From: Deltaproteobacteria bacterium
GTDB lineage: Bacteria > Myxococcota_A > Polyangia > HGW-17 > SLPX01
Reading direction: 5' to 3'
Assembly (NCBI GenBank): GCA_021162935.1
Contig: JAGGXR010000157.1
Span: forward strand, 1-64,000
DNA: 64,000 nucleotides
Part shown: piece after piece, positions 9,407 to 18,080 of the stretch
How the letters are laid out: each line of letters opens with the position of its first letter
How positions within the stretch are numbered: position 1 is the stretch's first letter
The notes under the pieces: model-generated
The model's input: only the letters and a program-made list of their open reading frames with translations
What the model was told of the DNA's origin: nothing
Database searches by the model: none
Made by a program: the position numbers and the translations under genes

Positions 9407-11224
9407 ATGGATCAGACGGTGGATATGACGAAACGGCAGGATATCACAACGTGGATCTTGAGGCTTGGTTTTTTGTGGGCCATGCTTTCAATCATCGGTG
9501 CCTGCTCGGTGGACGTGCCCGAAGGCCTGTACCAGTGCGATCTGGACGGCCCCAGGGGGTGTCCGACCGGCTGGGTCTGTTCCCTGCGTCCCGATGATCA
9601 GGTGCCTCGTTGCTACAAGGAAATGCAACAGACCTGTGGCAACGCGCTTCGAGAAGCGGATGAGGAGTGCGATGGGACGGACCTTGGGGACAAGACCTGC
9701 GCCAACGGCCATGGCCATCTTTCCCAGGGCACGGCAATCTGTCGGAGCGATTGCACCATCGATTGGTCGGACTGCCACCAATGCGGCAATGGCCACATCG
9801 AGGGGGGCGAGGACTGCGATGGAGTGAATGTGGGTGGGGCGACCTGTCAGGAGGTGGCGCAGAAGCCCGATGGCGTCGTGACCTGCACGGCTGATTGCAC
9901 CTTCGATACGTCGGGCTGTTCGGCGTGCGGAGACGGCCTGGTCGAAGGGGCTGAGGACTGTGATGGGACCGAATTGAATGGTAAGAGTTGCATCGATTTG
10001 AACATGGATGGTGGCACCCTGGGGTGCAGCGATTCGTGCAGATTCGACCAGACGAATTGTTTCACCTGCGGCGACGGCGTCTGTTCGTCCGCGTTGGGAG
10101 AGACGCGTCAGACCTGCCCCGCCGAATGTGGATGGCAGGAGGCGGCCGCCGGTGGCTATCACACGTGTGGGCTGCGGGGCGACGGCCTGGCGCTCTGCTG
10201 GGGTTCGAACAGCAACGGCCAACTCGGAGACGGCACGACCACGAGTGAGGCGACGCCCGTGGTGGTCATCGATTTGCAGGGTGCTGTGCGCGTCCTGGCT
10301 GCCGGGAAGCAGCATACCTGTGCCGCGCTTGACGACGGGACCGTCTGGTGTTGGGGGGACAACGCGTCGGGTCAGCTCGGGAGTCCTGCGTCCGCCTTTA
10401 CCGAGACTGCGACGCCCGTTCAGGTCCCCGGGCTTTCTGGCGTCTCGGATGTGTCGGCTGGGGATGCGTTTTCTTGTGCCTTGGATGGCAACGGCGCGGT
10501 TTGGTGCTGGGGCGACAACATGCATGGAGAACTGGGCGACGGCACGGGGACGAGTAGCGCTTCTCCGGTCCAGGTGGTCCTTTCCGGATCGAACACGGCG
10601 ACGGATATTGCGGCTGGGCGACAGCATGTCTGTGCGGTGCAGTCTGACGGGGCGGTCTGGTGTTGGGGCGACAACAGTTCGGGCCAGCTCGGCGACGGCA
10701 CGCACAATCAATCGCTGACGCCGGTCCGGGTGACCGGTTTGAGTGATGCGACCGCTCTGTCCGTGGCGGCGGGTGAGGCCCATTCCTGTGCTTTGCTCGA
10801 CGACGGCCATGTGCGTTGCTGGGGCAGCAACAGTTCCGGGGAGCTGGGAGTGGGCAGTACGGTTCCCCAGACCGGGGTCGCTGTCACCCACCTGACGGGA
10901 CACATCGTGGACCTGTCCGTAGGCTGGTCTTTTTCCTGTGCTATGACCGATTTGGGTAGTGCCTGGTGTTGGGGATCGAACGGCAACGGCCGACTCGGCG
11001 CCGGTGAAGGCGTCGGTACGTCGAGTGCGACCCCGCTTGCGGTCCTGGTCATCGAAGATGGCACTTCGCTTTCCGCCGGAGGAACGCATGCCTGTGGCGT
11101 CCAATCGAATGGTATTATGTGGTGTTGGGGCGGCAACTCCGACGGACAGCTCGGCCAGGGAGCTACGAGCACGACGGACAGTGCAACGCCTGTCCGCGTC
11201 CTGGAACCTGCCGAAAACCACTGA
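9407..11224 (+). CDS. RCC1-repeat propeller lipoprotein with Myxococcus-type cysteine-rich repeats
   Basis: Predicted outer-surface lipoprotein, 605 aa, with signal and lipobox IIGAC. Residues 60-240 hold about four cysteine-rich repeats of the DUF4215/'Myxococcus cysteine-rich repeat' type, recognisable by CGNG...EDCDG and a closing 'C..DC'. Residues 245-605 hold seven RCC1 repeats (ALCWGSNSNGQLGDG, VWCWGDNASGQLG, VWCWGDNMHGELGDG, VWCWGDNSSGQLGDG, VRCWGSNSSGELGVG, AWCWGSNGNGRLG, MWCWGGNSDGQLG), enough for one complete seven-bladed propeller. Each blade begins with a conserved 'HxC' (YHTCGL, QHTCAA, AHSCAL). A GGAG sits just before the ATG. Binding partner unknown. The same cysteine repeat reappears in the protein at 61684-63462. 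Confidence 0.85.
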   Translation: MDQTVDMTKRQDITTWILRLGFLWAMLSIIGACSVDVPEGLYQCDLDGPRGCPTGWVCSLRPDDQVPRCYKEMQQTCGNALREADEECDGTDLGDKTCANGHGHLSQGTAICRSDCTIDWSDCHQCGNGHIEGGEDCDGVNVGGATCQEVAQKPDGVVTCTADCTFDTSGCSACGDGLVEGAEDCDGTELNGKSCIDLNMDGGTLGCSDSCRFDQTNCFTCGDGVCSSALGETRQTCPAECGWQEAAAGGYHTCGLRGDGLALCWGSNSNGQLGDGTTTSEATPVVVIDLQGAVRVLAAGKQHTCAALDDGTVWCWGDNASGQLGSPASAFTETATPVQVPGLSGVSDVSAGDAFSCALDGNGAVWCWGDNMHGELGDGTGTSSASPVQVVLSGSNTATDIAAGRQHVCAVQSDGAVWCWGDNSSGQLGDGTHNQSLTPVRVTGLSDATALSVAAGEAHSCALLDDGHVRCWGSNSSGELGVGSTVPQTGVAVTHLTGHIVDLSVGWSFSCAMTDLGSAWCWGSNGNGRLGAGEGVGTSSATPLAVLVIEDGTSLSAGGTHACGVQSNGIMWCWGGNSDGQLGQGATSTTDSATPVRVLEPAENH

Positions 11225-11298
11225 CCCGATGGACAGGGGGCGACAGGAGGTGGGAGCGAGTAGAGCGATTCACGAGATGCGCAGAGGCGGGGATGTTT

Positions 11299-11328
11299 CA
11301 CATGACGGCGGATCCGCTCGGTCATGTG
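11299..11328. terminator. Inverted repeat between convergent genes
   Basis: CACATGAC (11299-11306) pairs perfectly with GTCATGTG (11321-11328), and the loop contains the palindrome GCGGATCCGC. It lies between the stop of the RCC1 gene (+) and the stop of the small membrane gene (-), where a shared transcription end is expected. There is no U-tract, so it may be a Rho-type or mRNA-stabilising hairpin. Confidence 0.4.
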
Positions 11329-11341
11329 GATCGATACGTGA

Positions 11342-11506
11342 TCACGCGGTCAGCTTGTAAGCCAGCAAGATGCCTACGATGCCACCTACGATGGAGAGCC
11401 CGATGGACGCCATGGAAAACGTGCTGTCTCCGAACAGGGCGGGAACGTAGGCGCCTGCAAAGGAGCCTACGCCCATTCCAAACATGATGAGTGATTTTCG
11501 AGACAC
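11342..11506 (-). CDS. Small membrane protein (54 aa), GTG start
   Basis: Short gene read directly from the minus strand. The product starts MSRKSLIMFGMGVG and ends LLAYKLTA. It has two glycine-rich hydrophobic segments (about 6-25 and 32-50) separated by a short FGDSTF loop, so it is probably a two-span membrane protein. GGAAG lies about 7 bases before the GTG at 11506. It sits 31 bases downstream of the methyltransferase gene on the same strand, so the two very likely form an operon. Base composition of the pair is visibly less GC-rich than the neighbours. No family is recognised with certainty; the length and shape recall small XapX-like or glycine-zipper membrane proteins. Confidence 0.65.
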   Translation of the reverse strand: MSRKSLIMFGMGVGSFAGAYVPALFGDSTFSMASIGLSIVGGIVGILLAYKLTA

Positions 11507-11537
11507 GACATGCTTCCTACGTGGCAGCGAGTGAAGC

Positions 11538-12182
11538 CTATTTTTTCAACTCGGCCCAAAGGCCCGACCTGTCGTCGATGATGCGGAAGTTGGAGACGCC
11601 CGCCTCTTGGACGATTTTCCGCAGTTCATCCGGCTCTTGGTACGCCTTCGCGCCATCTTTGAGAGACCGGTCCCTCAAAGACCGCATTCTTTCCAATTCT
11701 GTTTCGGACACGTACCTTCCAAAACCGCCGCCGACGAAACCAATTCCCCCTTTCTTCAAGACACGGTGGATTTCTTTGAAGACCAGCACCCGATTTTCCC
11801 AGCAATGATAGGAGCCCCTACTGATGATCAAATCGGCAAATTCGTTTTCGAAAGGTATAGCCTGGGCATCGCCAAGCATGGGCGTCACTCTGTTGGCCAG
11901 TCCTTCCTGCTCGACATTCATTTTTGCGACTTCGTATATGGCCCGCACGGCTTCCAGTCCATATATTTTGAGATTCGAATGCCTGCAGAGTTCGATAGCA
12001 AAGCGGGCTGTGCCACAGCCGACGTCGACACAGATGCCATCCGTGATCGCATAGTCGTCCATGATTTGCCTGGCGGTAGCAACAATGGCCGGCATGAAAT
12101 TTTCTTGTACTTGCTTGTCGAAAAGCCTGGCCTTCGAAAGGTCCATGGCCTGGTAGTCAGCGGCTACTCGGTTGTCCGTCAT
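11538..12182 (-). CDS. Class I SAM-dependent methyltransferase
   Basis: Rossmann-fold methyltransferase, 214 aa. Motif I is VDVGCGTARFAIEL near residue 52. The motif II region has YGLEAVRAIYEVAK, motif post-II has LGDAQAIPF, motif IV has ADLIISRGSYHCW and motif VI has LKKGGIGFVGGG. It is closest in pattern to the UbiE/Methyltransf_11 group; the substrate is unknown. The start at 12182 follows AGGAGA (12191-12196) by 8 bases; a longer frame to 12344 adds 54 residues without homology. Its AT content is higher than in flanking genes, which suggests acquisition by transfer together with the small membrane gene downstream. Confidence 0.85.
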   Translation of the reverse strand: MTDNRVAADYQAMDLSKARLFDKQVQENFMPAIVATARQIMDDYAITDGICVDVGCGTARFAIELCRHSNLKIYGLEAVRAIYEVAKMNVEQEGLANRVTPMLGDAQAIPFENEFADLIISRGSYHCWENRVLVFKEIHRVLKKGGIGFVGGGFGRYVSETELERMRSLRDRSLKDGAKAYQEPDELRKIVQEAGVSNFRIIDDRSGLWAELKK

Positions 12183-12523
12183 GGGCTGGTCTCCTGGATG
12201 GGCAGCAGGGCTCTCGTCGCCCGAGAGCCGCATGAAATACGCTCTTCTTTTCGTATTTTGGTAACGCCACGAGTTGGAAGTTCTGTCAATGTGAATTGTG
12301 GCGATGATGCCAATGGATGGCGAAATGTTTGCGTATCTTTGCAAACTTTCTTAGACTCCGTCTGTGCCGTGAAATACGATGCCAAATGTCCCGTTCAGGC
12401 CGACAGGAACGTCCTGACGCAGAACAGGGGCGCGTCATACACAGACGTACGAAATCGGGGATTGCGCAAGCGAATCGCGCCCCGTCCAGTCTTCTCATTT
12501 CGTTATGTTCGGAGGTCAATGAC
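12183..12523. other. Divergent control region between methyltransferase and VWA lipoprotein
   Basis: About 340 bases, locally AT-rich near 12240-12350. On the minus strand a perfect TTGACA occurs about 100 bases upstream of the methyltransferase start (around 12284-12289), but the -10 expected 17-19 bases on is poor. GTTTGC (12327-12332) and GCAAAC (12341-12346) form a 6-base inverted repeat. On the plus side GGAGG at 12511-12515 is the ribosome site of the next gene. Confidence 0.35.
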
Positions 12524-15500
12524 ATGGAAGCCACAGCAGGTCCGACGAGAAGGGACAGGAGTCTTGTCCAACGCATCATGGAGTTGTTCAACGCACGCTG
12601 CGCGGCTGCCGTGCCCCTTGGTTTGGTGTTGACAGCGACGCTCGTTTTGGTCGTGGGCGTTGGGTGGCTTGCTTCCGGGTGCAATGGGAGCAAGGATGCG
12701 AATCAGTCGAATCATAACACGACCACGCGCAAGGTGCCCTTCGATACCTGGCGCGACCTTCGGCAGGCGATTCGGTCGAGTCCCGATCACCTCGTGGCCC
12801 GAGCGGACGATGTCGTGGCCCGCAAGGATCCGGAGGCCATCTTTGCCTTCGTCCGGGACGAGATTTCGGCGCGTCCCGTCCGTGCCGATGGCTTCGGGCC
12901 TGGCGAGGCCGTGGCCGTGCGCTGGGCTCCAGAGACGACGCTGCGGTATGGCGTTGGCACTCCTCGTGAGAAGGTGGAATTGCTTGCGGACTTGTATCGG
13001 CGGGCCGGATTCGATGCGGAGGTCTGGGCGGGGGCCAATGCTTTGACCCAGCAGCAGACCCGCGCCTGCTTCGCGCTCAAGCCCCGACCCGACTTTGCGC
13101 CATCGTCCGAAGACGTGGCGATCATGAAACAACTGCAATCGGAGTTGGGCGTGGACACGGCTTCTCGGTCTGTGAGCTTCGTGGACGAGGGCGGCGACGA
13201 CAGCAATGCTTTGGCTGAGAAGGTGCTTGCGATTTTGCCCCAGGGCCTCGAAGCGAAGAAGAGCGTGGACCTGTCGTCTTTTGATACGATGCTGCTGGTG
13301 CGGGTCATGGTGGATGGAAACGAGATCTTTGCCAATCCGTTGCCGCCGGACGCCGTGTTTGGTGAGAGTTACGCATCGGACAATTTGGGGCCTGCTCCGG
13401 ATCCGGTCACCGTGGACGATACGGTCCACGTGGAACTGTCCGTGGCCCGCAGCGACGATCCGAACAGCCCGAAGGTGCTGGTGCAAGGAGACTGGTCCCT
13501 TTCCGATCTCGTGGGCAGGCGTCTGCGGGTCGAGTTCGTGCCGGCCGTGGACCTGGACAGTCTGTCTGGGCTGACCATAGAATCGGTGCGTTCGTTCTTC
13601 GCGGTGTTGGCCCTGGACGCGCCTGGTGTGGAGCCCGCCGCCCTGGCGGAACAATCCGTGGCTGCTTCTTCTGCCATCACCCTATCTGGGCAGGAGGTGG
13701 CTGTGGACGATGCGGGCACGGTGTCGGTGGACGGGGTGCCCGTGGCGACCGGCGAACCGAATCCTGCGCTGTTGGCTCAGGTGGCTTCCATAGACGTGGA
13801 TGCGGATCCGGTTGCGTTTCCACGTGTCGTCCTACGGGCGGTGGCCAAGGACGATCAGGGCAACCTCGTGACCGGCCTCGGGGCGTCGGCGTTCCACGTG
13901 ACGGACGAGGAGCACGCCGGCAGTTTCGTGATGGAGCGCAATGCGTCTTCTGGGCCGCGGATCGTGATCCTCGTGGACCTGTCGGACAGCATCCCGCAGG
14001 CATTTCGAGACGACGTGGCGAACTATGCTCACGACCTGGCTGCTTCGATTTTGCAGCATCATCCCGATGCCATGTTTCGGGTGGCCGCCGTCGGTCTGGG
14101 AGCGGAATCGGCGGGCGACTTTACGGCCTCGCCGGACGAGGTCAAGACACAGGCCGCAGCGGCCAGCGGTGTGGGTTCGGACCTCTGGGCCGCCTTGAGC
14201 GCGGCCGACGACCTCGGGGGTACGGTGATCGTGTTCACCACTGACGGCGATGCGGACAGTCCCTCCACCGTCGATCAGAAGCTTAGGATCGAGCATGGTC
14301 CCCCCGTGGTCATGATTGGGGTGGGGACCGTGGTGCAGACCACCCTGGACGAGATGGCGAGCCTGTCGGGTGGTACCGTCACCACGGCTACGCAGCCGTC
14401 TGATGCCGCCGACGCGGCCAATGCCTTCCTGGACCAGAAGGCCGTGGATCCGTATGTCCTCGCCTACCGAGCCGGACAGCCCGGTGTGGCTCTGCACCAC
14501 GTGGTCGTCTCCACGTCCGACGGTCGTGTGGAGGGGCGCGCAACTTACACGATTCCCGCGTCTGACGCCAGGATCCCGACACCGGCCCTGATCGGTTTGT
14601 ACCTGACCATTCAGGTCGGGGCGACCACGGTGACGAGAACCCTAGCTGGCTACGACAAGGGGCTCGAGTCCACGCCCTCCGATGAGGATGCGACCGCAGT
14701 CGAAGAGATGATGTTCGGAACGACCCTGCTTTCCTTCGAAGGTTCCGATCCGACCATGTCGGCGATCCTGGACGATGCACTCGTCTCCAAGCTGCGCATC
14801 GAACCGTTGTGGGATGCGGCTGTTTCAGGCGACGTGGACCAGATTCGATCTGCGCTTACGAGTCCAATTCCGGCGGTGGTTCCCGCTCTCAACAGCATTG
14901 CGGTACACTTGGACAGCGAGGACGCCACGCAACCCATCTATGAAACCGGGCCACGGGTCGTGCTCTTCACCGAGCGACCGAAGTTCGATACCGGCATCGT
15001 TCGACGCATGGATATCCTGCCGCTGGGCGGATTCGCCACCTTGGCCGAGGATCCGAAGGTCGGATTCAGAAGGACGTTGGTGGCGACCGCGCGCTTTGCG
15101 GTCATGGAGCAGGCGCTCTTTGTCACGAGCACCATGTCCCTGCTTGCTGATGCCGACCTGGCTTTGTTGTCGCCCTATGACGACATCGGCGAGGTGGCGC
15201 CCGGCCTGGACTCGGCAGCCAAGGACCGATGGGGCCACGTCATGGACCCCTATTGGGACGAGTACCGGATCGTTCCCAAGACGGGGTCTCCCATGGCGTT
15301 TTACGCCGTCGACCCAGACACGGGGCGACTCATCGCCGTGCTGCCCGACGGAAGCGGTGGCGGGTCCGAGACGCAGGAGATGCAGGATCGCATCAACCGG
15401 GCCAGCCAGCTCATGGATCTCCTCGGGCTCCTGGCGAGCCTGACCGGCGGCGGCTTCGGGCTCGGTGGTTTCATTGCACTGCAGAAGGCGATCCTGAAAT

Positions 15501-15706
15501 CGATCCTGCGGGAGGCACTTGCGGTGACACTCCTGGACGGTACCGGGCTGCAGAAGGACCTGGAACAGAATGCCAAGGATGCTGCCTGCGACCTGGCCAA
15601 GGGAGGGCTTGGGGAGAAGTTTTCCAAGTTCAGTGACCTGAACGATGCGGATACCGCTGTCGGAGTGGCTGACGGCAAGGGGGGCCTGTTGAGTTGTCCC
15701 TGGTAG
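12524..15706 (+). CDS. Large lipoprotein-like protein with von Willebrand factor A domain
   Basis: 1060 aa. After a basic cytosolic stretch, one hydrophobic segment (28-52) ends in LASGC, a candidate lipobox or a signal anchor. Residues 60-190 are helical and show a segment 'REKVELLADLYRRAGFDAEVWAG' (split here as REKVELLADLYRRAG and FDAEVWAG) that resembles the core of transglutaminase-like domains but without a matching catalytic cysteine. A VWA domain lies at about 475-620 with the MIDAS DLSDS in ILVDLSDSIP and a later TTDGDADS. The rest (620-1060) is unassigned, with a hydrophobic Gly-rich stretch near 985-1015. The start at 12524 has GGAGG 8 bases upstream; an upstream extension from 12317 adds 69 unsupported residues. 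Probable role: periplasmic metal-dependent protein binding (inference). Confidence 0.8.
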   Translation: MEATAGPTRRDRSLVQRIMELFNARCAAAVPLGLVLTATLVLVVGVGWLASGCNGSKDANQSNHNTTTRKVPFDTWRDLRQAIRSSPDHLVARADDVVARKDPEAIFAFVRDEISARPVRADGFGPGEAVAVRWAPETTLRYGVGTPREKVELLADLYRRAGFDAEVWAGANALTQQQTRACFALKPRPDFAPSSEDVAIMKQLQSELGVDTASRSVSFVDEGGDDSNALAEKVLAILPQGLEAKKSVDLSSFDTMLLVRVMVDGNEIFANPLPPDAVFGESYASDNLGPAPDPVTVDDTVHVELSVARSDDPNSPKVLVQGDWSLSDLVGRRLRVEFVPAVDLDSLSGLTIESVRSFFAVLALDAPGVEPAALAEQSVAASSAITLSGQEVAVDDAGTVSVDGVPVATGEPNPALLAQVASIDVDADPVAFPRVVLRAVAKDDQGNLVTGLGASAFHVTDEEHAGSFVMERNASSGPRIVILVDLSDSIPQAFRDDVANYAHDLAASILQHHPDAMFRVAAVGLGAESAGDFTASPDEVKTQAAAASGVGSDLWAALSAADDLGGTVIVFTTDGDADSPSTVDQKLRIEHGPPVVMIGVGTVVQTTLDEMASLSGGTVTTATQPSDAADAANAFLDQKAVDPYVLAYRAGQPGVALHHVVVSTSDGRVEGRATYTIPASDARIPTPALIGLYLTIQVGATTVTRTLAGYDKGLESTPSDEDATAVEEMMFGTTLLSFEGSDPTMSAILDDALVSKLRIEPLWDAAVSGDVDQIRSALTSPIPAVVPALNSIAVHLDSEDATQPIYETGPRVVLFTERPKFDTGIVRRMDILPLGGFATLAEDPKVGFRRTLVATARFAVMEQALFVTSTMSLLADADLALLSPYDDIGEVAPGLDSAAKDRWGHVMDPYWDEYRIVPKTGSPMAFYAVDPDTGRLIAVLPDGSGGGSETQEMQDRINRASQLMDLLGLLASLTGGGFGLGGFIALQKAILKSILREALAVTLLDGTGLQKDLEQNAKDAACDLAKGGLGEKFSKFSDLNDADTAVGVADGKGGLLSCPW

Positions 15707-16013
15707 CCGGTTCTTTGTTTCTGATTGTTGACGGGCCGCAGCGGATGTACAAACAATCGTTGTGTCCCGGTGCCGCGAAGGACGTGGGTATGCACTTTGG
15801 TCGTCATGGCTTGGCGGAACGCAATGACCCTGCCGGTCCCTGCCGGGATCGTCACGGCGGAACGCTGTGACGTCGTGGCCTGGAGGCAACCGGGCGGGAG
15901 TCGGATGCGCCGAATGGAGAGAAGGAACGTTGTCCTTGCAGGGATTGCGCGGAGCGTGGCATCGGACGATGTCGCTGAGTGTGGTCGGGCAGGGGTGATG
16001 GGAGGAGTGCGCG
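15707..16013 (+). other. Leader region of glmS; no gene seen
   Basis: 307 bases between the VWA gene and glmS. No reading frame resembles a protein. TTGACG near 15728 could be a -35 box but has no good partner. I looked for the compact pseudoknot of a glmS ribozyme and did not recognise one by eye. A GGAGG-like site (GGGAGGAG at about 15999-16006) directly precedes the glmS start. Confidence 0.35.
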
Positions 16014-17846
16014 ATGTGTGGAATCGTGGGGTACAGCGGACATGAGGATTGCGTCGATCTGCTCGTGGACGGCCTGAGACGGCTCGAGTATCGGGGCTAT
16101 GATTCCGCCGGGGTCGCTGTGATGGGCCCCGACGGACAGGTGTCGGTGGTGCGTAGTCTGGGCAAGCTTTCCGTTCTTGCCAAGGACTTGGTGGGCAAGG
16201 ATCTGAAGGGGCATGTGGGTATCGGCCATACGAGGTGGGCGACCCACGGCGGTCCATCGGAGAGCAATGCGCATCCGCACAAAGTGGGGCGGGTGACGTT
16301 GGTTCACAATGGGATCGTGGAGAACCACCTGGAGCTCAAGGACGAGCTGACGGCCAAGGGGCGGCGGTTCCAATCCGAGACAGACACGGAGATCCTGGCC
16401 CATCTCATAGACGAGAAGCTCGAAGAGGGGGCGGAGCCGGTGGCCGCCATCCGGGCGGCCCTTGCAGAGGTGCGTGGAACCTGGGGCCTTGCGATGGTGA
16501 TAGAGGGCGTGACCGAAGCCGAGGGGCGCGTGTTCTGCGCCAAGAACAGTTCTCCGTTGATCGTGGGGCTCGGTGAGGAGGCGTCGCTCGTGGCGTCGGA
16601 CATCCCGGCTCTGCTCGTGCATACGAGGCGGATGATCTTTCTCGAAGACGGCGACGTGGCGGCCCTGGACGCTGATGGCGTGACGATTTGGGACGGAGAC
16701 GGTCACTCGGTGGAGCGGCCGGTCCGTAGCATCGACTGGAGCCCCATGATGGCGGAAAAGGAGGGCTTCAAGCATTTCATGCTCAAGGAGATCCACGAGC
16801 AGCCCCGGGCCGTCTCCGACACGTTGTTGGGGCGGATCCTCGTGGAGCACGGCGATGTGAATCTCAACGGGCTCAAATTGGATCCGAGTGAGTTGGGTCG
16901 TGTGTTCATCGTGGCCTGCGGCACGTCGTATCACGCCGGCCTCGTGGGCAAGTTCCTCATCGAACGCCTTGCCCGTATTCCGGTGGAAGTGGATCTGGGG
17001 TCAGAGTTCCGGTATCGCGATCCGCTTATCGGACCCGGAGACGTGATGGTGGCCATCAGCCAGTCCGGCGAAACGGCCGACACCCTGGCGGCCGTGCGGA
17101 CCGCCAAGGAAAAGGGGGCCACGGTGGTGGCCATTGCGAACGTGATCGATTCGCAGATTCCACGCACATCCGATGCCTGCATCTACACGCATGCGGGGCC
17201 GGAGATAGGCGTGGCGTCCACAAAAGCATTCACCACACAACTGGTTGCGCTCGTGTGCCTGGCCGTGTACCTTGGCCGGCGCAACGGGAGGCTCTCCGAT
17301 GCCCGTGGCAGGGAGTTGCTGCAAGGCCTGGCGCAGATCCCGGCGCAGATGCACCGCATCATAGAACGCGCTCCCGAACTGCAGGTGCTGGCGCGGCGTT
17401 ATGCGAACAAGTCGGACTTTCTGTACCTGGGCCGGGGCATCAACTATCCCATCGCTTTGGAGGGTGCACTGAAGCTCAAGGAGATTTCCTACATCCACGC
17501 GGAGGGCTATCCTGCCGGTGAGATGAAGCACGGCCCCATTGCGCTCATCGACGAGAACCTTCCCGTGGTGTCGCTCATGCCGTCCGGCCCCGGCTACGAC
17601 AAGATGCTGAACAACATCGAAGAGGTGCGGGCCAGGAACGGAATGGTGCTTGCCGTGGCCACGGAGGGAGATAAGCGCGTGGGCAGCCTGGCCGATGATC
17701 TGTTTCTGATTCCGGACGTCCTGCCCGAACTCCAACCTTTGCTCGCAGTGGTGCCCCTCCAGCTCCTGGCATACTACGTGGCCGACTACAAGGGGACCGA
17801 CGTGGACCAGCCTCGAAATCTGGCGAAGTCGGTGACCGTGGAGTAG
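16014..17846 (+). CDS. glmS: Glutamine-fructose-6-phosphate aminotransferase (isomerizing)
   Basis: Makes glucosamine-6-phosphate from fructose-6-phosphate and glutamine, the first step to UDP-GlcNAc for peptidoglycan and LPS. At 610 aa it has the usual length. The N-terminal glutaminase begins MCGIVGYSG, so the nucleophile Cys is exposed after Met removal; RLEYRGYDSAG, HTRWATHG and SNAHPH are canonical. Two SIS domains follow (ACGTSYHAG, QSGETADT, STKAFTTQL, KEISYIHAEGYPAGEMKHGP). The C-terminus DQPRNLAKSVTVE matches the conserved end of the family. The start overlaps the only ATG compatible with Cys at position 2. Confidence 0.98.
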   Translation: MCGIVGYSGHEDCVDLLVDGLRRLEYRGYDSAGVAVMGPDGQVSVVRSLGKLSVLAKDLVGKDLKGHVGIGHTRWATHGGPSESNAHPHKVGRVTLVHNGIVENHLELKDELTAKGRRFQSETDTEILAHLIDEKLEEGAEPVAAIRAALAEVRGTWGLAMVIEGVTEAEGRVFCAKNSSPLIVGLGEEASLVASDIPALLVHTRRMIFLEDGDVAALDADGVTIWDGDGHSVERPVRSIDWSPMMAEKEGFKHFMLKEIHEQPRAVSDTLLGRILVEHGDVNLNGLKLDPSELGRVFIVACGTSYHAGLVGKFLIERLARIPVEVDLGSEFRYRDPLIGPGDVMVAISQSGETADTLAAVRTAKEKGATVVAIANVIDSQIPRTSDACIYTHAGPEIGVASTKAFTTQLVALVCLAVYLGRRNGRLSDARGRELLQGLAQIPAQMHRIIERAPELQVLARRYANKSDFLYLGRGINYPIALEGALKLKEISYIHAEGYPAGEMKHGPIALIDENLPVVSLMPSGPGYDKMLNNIEEVRARNGMVLAVATEGDKRVGSLADDLFLIPDVLPELQPLLAVVPLQLLAYYVADYKGTDVDQPRNLAKSVTVE

Positions 17847-17883
17847 GGACTCGGTCTGTTTCAAGGATTCATCCACGGTCCAT

Positions 17884-17915
17884 CAGCGAGCTGCGTTCGT
17901 CGCCATGGCTCGCTG
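17884..17915. terminator. Hairpin between glmS and the convergent transporter genes
   Basis: CAGCGAGC (17884-17891) and GCTCGCTG (17908-17915) form an 8-base-pair stem with a 16-base loop in the 75-base gap between two convergent genes. There is no U-run, so its role as a terminator is inferred from position only. Confidence 0.35.
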
Positions 17916-17921
17916 GCGGTT

Positions 17922-18080
17922 TCAGGAAGGTTTGTCTGCGGGGCCGTCGCCGTTCGTTCGTTCATCCCGGTTCGTTCGGCTAAGGGACTCGGATCGGGCT
18001 GCCACGGCCAGTAGGATCAGGAACAGTCCCCAGGTGCAGCCCAGGGTGGCCACCATCATGATGATTGCAGAGACCGTCAT
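17922..18080 (-). CDS. Small subunit of an NSS-family amino acid importer (MetS-like), 52 aa
   Basis: Read directly from the minus strand. The product starts MTVSAIIMMVATLG, followed by CTWGLFLILLAVAARSE and a hydrophilic tail. One membrane span with 'SAIIMM...W' is the hallmark of the small subunit family (Pfam MetS, PF16951) that accompanies sodium:neurotransmitter-symporter carriers such as MetP of Corynebacterium. The ATG at 18080 overlaps the carrier stop in an ATGA (18077-18080), so translation is coupled. The charged tail (ESLSRTNRDERTNGDG) is longer than in the short family members. Length below usual gene-calling limits explains why such genes are missed. Confidence 0.8.
   Translation of the reverse strand: MTVSAIIMMVATLGCTWGLFLILLAVAARSESLSRTNRDERTNGDGPADKPS

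Noticed and set aside
9488-11221. 577-codon minus frame opposite the RCC1 gene
   Set aside because: Antisense of a repeat gene; no recognisable domain.
15707-16013. glmS ribozyme in the leader
   Set aside because: No recognisable ribozyme core; such ribozymes are known mainly from Gram-positive bacteria.
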